Shown: piece by piece, positions 59,401-64,000 of the stretch
How the letters are laid out: each line of letters starts with the position of its first letter
Numbering within the stretch: the stretch's first letter is position 1
Origin: Triops longicaudatus
Lineage: Eukaryota > Arthropoda > Branchiopoda > Notostraca > Triopsidae
DNA length: 64,000 nt
Direction of reading: 5' to 3'
Assembly: GCA_022885665.1 (NCBI GenBank)
Contig: JAGQDJ010000231.1
Coordinates: forward strand, 27,389 to 91,388
Position numbers and translations under genes: made by a program
The notes under the pieces: model-generated
What the model saw: only the letters and a program-made list of their open reading frames with translations
The model's database searches: none
Told to the model about the DNA's origin: nothing

Positions 59401-62400
59401 AGCCCGGTCCGTCGGTATCGCTCAAGTGTTCCGCGGTGGGTAATCCAGTCCCACATTTCGCCTGGTCGTTGGATGGCTTCCCTTTGCCCGTTTCGGAAAG
59501 GTTAGCAAGTTTACGGGCGAGTCTAGCAAGGAGCAAGACTAACGGGCTCACTGTTTGTTCTCTGTTGCAAAAGGTTCATGATTGGACAGTACGTGTCAGT
59601 CCATGGCGAAGTCATTAGTCACGTCAATATCAGCTCCGTGCACGTGGAAGATGGTGGCAATTACCAGTGCCAAGCGGAAAATAAAGCCGGAAACATTGCC
59701 CATTCTGCCCCGCTGCATGTTTTCGGTAAGATCAAACCCATAAAGAAGCATGGCATCTCCTTTTGTTTCTTGCAACTCATTTCTTAACTTTTGTTCCACC
59801 GGGTGTTATGACAAATGTCTCAGGAGCGCCGTATGTCCGCCCGATGGGAAAAGTGCAAGCTGTAGCAGGTGGAAGGTTCGAGCTTATTTGCCCTGCAGCT
59901 GGTTACCCCATTGAAAACATACTATGGGAGAAAGGTCAGCCATTTTTTCTTACCATCTTACTTATTCTCAAAATGTTCCTTAAGATCGATCTCACTAGCT
60001 TTACATACTTTTAAAAATTAAAAAATCGAGGACCGTCTTTTCTTCTACTAATGGAATCTTTCTACAATCTTCCCTGCTAGAGCTAATTGTGTAAATTTTT
60101 TCAGATTTATTGTCAAAGAAGGTTAAAATAAAAAGTTAACAGAACCTTGCTAAAACCCTTTGAAAACTACGATACATTAAGAGTCTGTTGCCATTTTCCT
60201 ATGCTGTTCCGTTCTCGAGATAATCGAAGTTAATTATAAAGACCTGAGGCGCTTACTGATGAATATTGTTCGTCGCTTTCCTCAGCTATTTATTAACCCA
60301 GAAAAGCGTGCCATACGTCAAAAGAATCGGAATTTAATGGTGTAGTTAGATAAGCCATTGTTCAACCATGTTTTCTATTTTCTTACCTCGCGTGCTTATT
60401 TTCAGAGTGCATAAGACAAAGGAGTTAGATAAGTGAGAGACCTAAAAGATTTTTTTATGGAATGCGTTAGTCTGGCTACCATTTGTCTTTCTTCAACGTT
60501 TCCTAAGTCGAATCCAATAGTTCTTGTTAGCTAAACACTAAACAACAAAGTTTAAGCTACAGCAGAGCTCCAGTTTCGTCAATCCCGGTTATATCTACCG
60601 ATTATGAAAACATTTTTTCGTTTACAACAACGCTTACAACGTCTTTTGTGTTGATTTTGAAGCAGTAACTGGCCGATAGTGCGTTTCTGTCGTTGTGGTG
60701 TCACCAAATTAGAGTATTAATTGCACTTCCTTTTAGTTTATCTTTCTTCATTGAATTTTCTAAGATTTTCCCAATACACTGAGCAAGTGAGTCTGATTTT
60801 GTCAGCTATCCGATTGGTCAACTACCTTTCGATTCCGTCCGGTTGAGAAAATTTGAGCTCTATTGTAGTTAGTAGTTTAGTGCTACAAATATTCTGTTAA
60901 AATTTCGTTATGTGAGCAATTTGTTTTTACGTTTTCCCATGTCGTTCCGTTCTCGATACAATCGTGGTTAATGTTAAAGGCCTGAGGCATGTTTTCAAAG
61001 CTAAGTCCCCCGCCTTTGGGCTCGAATCATTAAATTTCTTAGCCAATAGTTAACATAGAATAGTGTTAACTAATACGTCAAGACGACTACAATTTAATTA
61101 TACAATTAGTCCCGTTCTAGCCTGGTTTTGTACTTTCTTTCCAAACGTTTTGTTCTAATTTTAGAGTGCATAAGACAATGAACGATAGGTAAGTGGCTCA
61201 TTCATTTTCTTCCCCTCTCTCCTGAAAAAATAGATAGCCGTCAGTTACCGACCAATTTACGTCAACGAGTTTTCCCCAATGGCACTTTGGTCATCGATCC
61301 AGTGGAAAGGCTTTCTGATAAAGGCACTTATCACTGCGAAGCGCGGAATCGCCAAGGGCATTCAGCCAAGCAAAGCGTTCATATCGATGTAATTGGTAAG
61401 TTTAAGGGGACTAGTACTCTTTGTTGGGGAATTGTCTTGTTTCCTACGGCAATAACAGACTAAGCGAACGTGGAAGCAAAGAAGGGGAGAGAGAAAATCG
61501 TTGAATGTTAAAAGAGAGTACAGAAAGGAAGACAACGGTACCGAGACTATAATAATGTTTTTATGCGTCCGATGTTGCGACGTTATAAAATTTACCGTCC
61601 CAGATCCGCCCCAAATCATGCCCTTGTCAGTCCCTATGGGACTCAATCTGGGTGACCGCTTGGCGTTGCAGTGCGTCGTAACCAAAGGGGATTTGCCGTT
61701 AAGGATATCTTGGGAGAAAGACGGCCTGGGCTTGGACGGTGCCCTGGATGCGGCCACACGTTCTATTAACGCTTTTACCAGCTCTTTATTCGTCGAAAGT
61801 CTCAATCTAGGCCACGCTGGAATTTATACTTGCGTTGCTGCCAATCACGCCGGAAAAGTGTCACAGTTTGTCAACGTAATCATTAACGGTACATTTTTTC
61901 TCCCACACCAGTGTCCCGTAATTTTGGCCAGTTTTTATCATTTTTTGGTACTTCTCCCTTTCCAAAGAGTCTTGTGGAATTTTTTGGCTGTCGTCAACGT
62001 GTACTTTGAGAATGAGATACTTTGGAATTTTCTTGCTGGCAGAGTATGAAGAATTTCGGGCCAGTACTTCTCCGGCAGAAGGGGGGGGGGGGGCATGGAT
62101 TTCGACTGTTGGCCCCAAATACTAATCTTAATCTCTTCTTCTTTTTTCACCCTCGTCTTGACCCTTCCTGTTACGTTTCCGTTTTTGCACTCTTGGGGGG
62201 CATGGTGTGCACGAACTTTGGCATGTACATGGAATTTCTTCAACCTTACCCTTCTTTCCCTACTTTCCCTAAATTCCTCCACCTTATTTTAATGAAAAAA
62301 ATGGTCTACGACCCGAATTACGGAACTTTATAAAAAAAATCATTTACGTTTCATTTGCACTTATAAACGAAATAAAAAAAAAAGTTCCACCTCGTATTTC

Positions 62401-63983
62401 ACCCTTCAGTTTCCCTGACTTGACCCAAGGTTCCCGGGTACAGGTATCGTGTTCGGTGTACGAAGGTGACCCGCCGTTTACGTTTCAGTGGATCAAAGAT
62501 CAGAATCGTATTATGCCGGACAGTACCGGGACTGGCAGCTCGCCACCGTTACCCCACTTAAGGGTGACGGATTTCAACGAGTATTCCAGTATTCTTACCA
62601 TGGATCACGTCACTGCGGTCCATGATGGCCAGTACACGTGCGTGGCCAGCAACGCTGCCAGTCATAGCCAGCATTCGGCCTATCTCAGAGTCAGTGGTAA
62701 GATTTTCATCACATTCACACGACACGACCAAAAACCAAGCTGCCAGAACTTTCACAACATCACCAAGCACTTGCTACTTAAAGTCACTGGTTACGCCATA
62801 AGCTTACTCAATTTTTTTCCAATATTTTTCAAATTAGTTTAGAAATAGTTTTAATTGAAAAATGCATACTGAGTACAGCAAAAATTGGCGTAGTTTAGGA
62901 ATTATTGAATACCTTTAGTTTGAATAACTGGAGTTTGTTAACTTGAGTTTGTTCACCAGTTTTGGTAACTAGAGTTTGATTACTAGCGTTTAGAAATTAG
63001 AGTTTAACCACTTGATTTTGAAACCTTTTTTCGATAACCTGAGTTTGATCTCTAGATTTTGACCAATAGAATTCGATAAACTAGAAATTAAAAGCGACAG
63101 TATTAAAAAGTAATGCACTTCAGCAACCGAATTTCAAAAATTAAAAGACGCCATTTTGAAGAAAGAACACCGAGAAAGCCAAATATGATTGGTTGGGTAA
63201 AGTGAAAAGAAACACCTTATGCCATTATGGAATGACACTCTCTCGCATGAATTCATTCTTCTTGCCTGGGGCATGAAATCGTCACTGAGAATGTGTTCGT
63301 GTGGAATTATTGCATCTGAAAAGCATTCGAGTCTGTGCTAGCTAATTTGAAGGAGTTTTGTGATCCTTTGCGTCAATTCACACCGGCGACATTAAATTAT
63401 ATTTTTCGTCGCAATAGCCAATGAAATAACTGTACAGCTGTAGGTAAAAACTCAATGCACCAAAAAGAAATGTGCAGCAAACGCAGTTCTTTTTATTTAA
63501 TGACACAATATTCTTAAACACCAAAGATACTCCAATGTCGCCATGCACAAAACAATTTCTACAGTTTAAAAAATACCTACAAAGGAAATTGTTTAAACAT
63601 TTTTTGCAGATAAATTCCATCGAATTTTGTGGCATTGAAAATACGAATCATTATGACTATTTAGAGATAATATTGTCAAGTATTTTTGTATTTAAAGAGA
63701 AAAATTTATAACTGCTGCAAAATAGTAAAAGTGACTGTTTGATGGTCGGTATGTTGTCAGTGTGAATTGAACCCTAGCGTGGCATCTTACGATTATTTTT
63801 TTAAAGTTTAGATTCTTTGAGATTGATTTTTCCTTTGTTTCTCCTTTTGTGGTAATTTGGCAGTTCCGCCCGAGTGGGTCACAGAGCCACGAGATGTTCA
63901 TGTGATGGCTGGTCATCTAGCGGAATTGAATTGCGCCGCCCGAGGCTTCCCGGAGCCCACTATCAAGTGGCGCTACACTTTAG
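53320..63983 (+). CDS. Dscam: Dscam-family immunoglobulin receptor, 5' part (14 exons; partial at both ends)
   Basis: Exons: 53320-53478, 53658-53843, 54641-54802, 56305-56454, 56619-56736, 58345-58620, 58764-58945, 59356-59500, 59574-59725, 59824-59934, 61234-61395, 61604-61888, 62385-62696, 63864-63983. They join in one frame for 840 codons. The order of Ig domains and their signature segments follows Dscam: Ig1 (GPQFLHDF), Ig2, Ig3, Ig4 (HVDPPLL), Ig5 (GPSVSLKC), Ig6 (GAPYVRPM, AGYPIENILWE), Ig7-like (KGDLPLRISWEKDG), a second Ig7-like (VPPRISPFSF), then the next Ig (VPPEWVTEP). Known for the family: homophilic adhesion and neurite self-avoidance; arthropod Dscam also has immune roles. The signal peptide, remaining Ig domains, fibronectin repeats and membrane segment lie outside or were not found. 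Which paralogue this is cannot be decided. Confidence 0.93.
53658..53843 (+). CDS. Dscam: Dscam exon b (Ig1, second half)
   Basis: Phase 1 to phase 1. It reads VPGLRHVLENGSLIFPPF and YRCVASNPSGKIVS, the second cysteine strand of Ig1, ending IYVKA. Confidence 0.93.
54641..54802 (+). CDS. Dscam: Dscam exon c (Ig2, N-terminal half)
   Basis: Phase 1 to phase 1. It reads VVWQNFDAVVYDQRVYRG, then FRCHIP and SWVQEGG. It corresponds to the exon-4 position that is a large array in Drosophila Dscam1. The acceptor (tgtctcaag) has a poor pyrimidine tract. It was chosen because it alone restores frame and the family motif. Confidence 0.87.
54803..56304 (+). other. Dscam intron c-d (1.5 kb)
   Basis: No further Ig2-type exon was found. 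Between about 55,010 and 55,600 it holds diverged copies of a phrase like cagtatttctgcaac / ctgaggcagaagttt. Confidence 0.6.
56305..56454 (+). CDS. Dscam: Dscam exon d (Ig2, C-terminal half)
   Basis: Phase 1 to phase 1. It reads GRHLILPNGDLHVLHVG, YKCRIIDKITGQSL and ends GRLVLLT before gtaagg. This matches the exon-5 position of Dscam1. Confidence 0.93.
56619..56736 (+). CDS. Dscam: Dscam exon e (Ig3, N-terminal half)
   Basis: Phase 1 to phase 2. It reads ISAPRLTEVASVIKI, ALPCVAYGHPKPQV. It corresponds to the exon-6 array position of Drosophila Dscam1 but is single here. Confidence 0.92.
56737..58344 (+). other. Dscam intron e-f (1.6 kb) with decayed repeats
   Basis: Many diverged copies of a phrase approximating ggcagaaatattgcttaag followed by gaaatttctgcggta occur between about 56,900 and 58,120 (for example 57,138, 57,378, 57,450, 57,821 and 57,975). 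No exon-like ORF was found. Confidence 0.55.
58345..58620 (+). CDS. Dscam: Dscam exon f (end of Ig3, start of Ig4)
   Basis: Phase 2 to phase 2. It completes the Ig3 tryptophan (R-WLRQ), reads YVCVANNSAGGGEAS, then starts Ig4 with HVDPPLLIVDATQSALFRC. The donor is gtaagc. Confidence 0.94.
58764..58945 (+). CDS. Dscam: Dscam exon g (Ig4)
   Basis: Phase 2 to phase 1. It reads LAVVWLKNGQRL and GMYQCILSNEDDSGQG, ending AELRLGG across the donor gtaata. The intron before it is 143 bp. Confidence 0.93.
59356..59500 (+). CDS. Dscam: Dscam exon h (Ig5, first half)
   Basis: Phase 1 to phase 2. It reads FPPKLVYTF, GPSVSLKCSAVGNPVP and FAWSLDG. The donor gttagc is weak. It is supported by frame continuity with exon i across a 73-bp intron. 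Confidence 0.9.
59574..59725 (+). CDS. Dscam: Dscam exon i (Ig5, second half)
   Basis: Phase 2 to phase 1. It reads IGQYVSVHGEVISHVNI and NYQCQAENKAGNIAH, the Dscam Ig5 signature, ending LHVFG with exon j. Confidence 0.93.
59824..59934 (+). CDS. Dscam: Dscam exon j (Ig6, first half)
   Basis: Phase 1 to phase 1. It reads APYVRPMGKVQAVAGG and CPAAGYPIENILWEK. The donor gtcagc is non-consensus at +3. Confidence 0.91.
59935..61233 (+). other. Dscam intron j-k (1.3 kb) with a direct duplication
   Basis: Two diverged copies of a block lie at about 60,188-60,440 and 60,925-61,195: gttccgttctcga, cctgaggc and agagtgcataagacaa recur about 740-760 bp apart. A third partial match lies at about 48,105. 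Confidence 0.55.
61234..61395 (+). CDS. Dscam: Dscam exon k (Ig6, second half)
   Basis: Phase 1 to phase 1. It reads LPTNLRQRVFPNGTLVI and GTYHCEARNRQGHSA, ending IDVI before gtaagt. Confidence 0.93.
61604..61888 (+). CDS. Dscam: Dscam exon l (whole Ig, Ig7-like A)
   Basis: Phase 1 to phase 1, 95 codons encoding one complete Ig domain: PPQIMPLSVPMGLNLG, LQCVVTKGDLPLRISWE, then GIYTCVAANHAG. The GDLPL-I-W segment is the hallmark of Dscam Ig7. The donor gtacat is weak. Confidence 0.92.
62081..62093 (+). repeat. G13 homopolymer in a Dscam intron
   Basis: Thirteen consecutive G in an otherwise ordinary intron; prone to length error in assembly. Confidence 0.9.
62385..62696 (+). CDS. Dscam: Dscam exon m (whole Ig, Ig7-like B)
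   Basis: Phase 1 to phase 1, 104 codons, one complete Ig: VPPRISPFSFPDLTQG, VSCSVYEGDPPFTFQW, then QYTCVASNAASHSQ. The acceptor is preceded by a poly-A run (aaaaaaaaag), not a pyrimidine tract. The better-looking acceptor at 62,409 (cccttcag) would lead quickly to a stop. Confidence 0.88.
62697..63863 (+). other. Dscam intron m-n (1.2 kb)
   Basis: AT-rich. Between about 62,915 and 63,070 there are short recurrent phrases (ggagtttgtt, agagtttgat, gagtttgatc). No exon-like ORF was found. Confidence 0.6.
63864..63983 (+). CDS. Dscam: Dscam exon n (start of the next Ig, Ig8-type)
   Basis: Phase 1 to phase 1. It reads VPPEWVTEPRDVHVMAG and LNCAARGFPEPTIKW, matching the VPPRW-type Ig8 of Dscam1. 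The second half lies beyond the window. The donor gtttga is weak and therefore the end is less certain. Confidence 0.85.
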
Positions 63984-64000
63984 GTTTGAACACTTGCATA

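Noticed and set aside
61362..61805. 147-codon - strand ORF
   Set aside because: Overlaps and is antisense to Dscam exons k and l; no domain resemblance.
1..64000. tRNA, rRNA, CRISPR, bacterial operons
   Set aside because: Scanned by eye for B-box-like and repeat-spacer patterns; none supported, and the DNA is eukaryotic.

Overview
The window is eukaryotic nuclear DNA, most likely from an arthropod. Genes are split by GT-AG introns, non-coding DNA is AT-rich, and degenerate AGGTTA/TTAGG-like stretches recur, a motif family common in arthropod genomes. Two protein-coding genes are clear, both on the + strand. I cannot name the species from the sequence.

Region 1 (636-14,196) is a complete spindle-E/TDRD9 gene. 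Seventeen exons join without a frame break into about 1,452 codons. They encode a DEVH-box RNA helicase with HA2 and OB-like regions, a Tudor domain, and a U1/matrin-like C2H2 zinc finger at the extreme C terminus. The family acts in germline piRNA amplification and transposon silencing. Its 2.6-kb intron 10 holds AGGTTA-rich sequence and a possible hAT remnant.

Region 2 (14,197-53,319) shows no convincing host gene and is a patchwork of transposon remains. It holds: a pogo-like MITE just after spn-E; a composite at 15.8-21.9 kb in which a BEL/Pao relic (- strand) is interrupted by a Ty3/gypsy relic (- strand) and a MITE-like block; an hAT-type MITE family with three copies (22.9, 41.9 and 52.1 kb), the middle one with a perfect 8-bp target-site duplication; a second hAT-like element (39.5-40.7 kb); two pogo-like elements in opposite orientation (43.3-44.4 and 45.7-46.6 kb); a non-LTR retrotransposon 3' fragment (44.5-44.9 kb); and several decayed duplications.

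Region 3 (53,320-63,983, continuing past the right edge) is the 5' part of a Dscam-family cell-adhesion receptor. Fourteen exons encode Ig1 to Ig7, a second Ig7-like domain, and the start of the next Ig domain. The signal-peptide exon was not found. The half-domain exons at the positions that form large alternative arrays in insect Dscam1 (Ig2 and Ig3 N-terminal halves) are single here. Two consecutive whole-domain exons of identical phase both resemble Ig7 and are candidates for a minimal alternative pair or an extra domain.

The two genes are not functionally linked as far as the sequence shows. A transposon-control gene lying beside dense transposon debris is suggestive but needs no special explanation.
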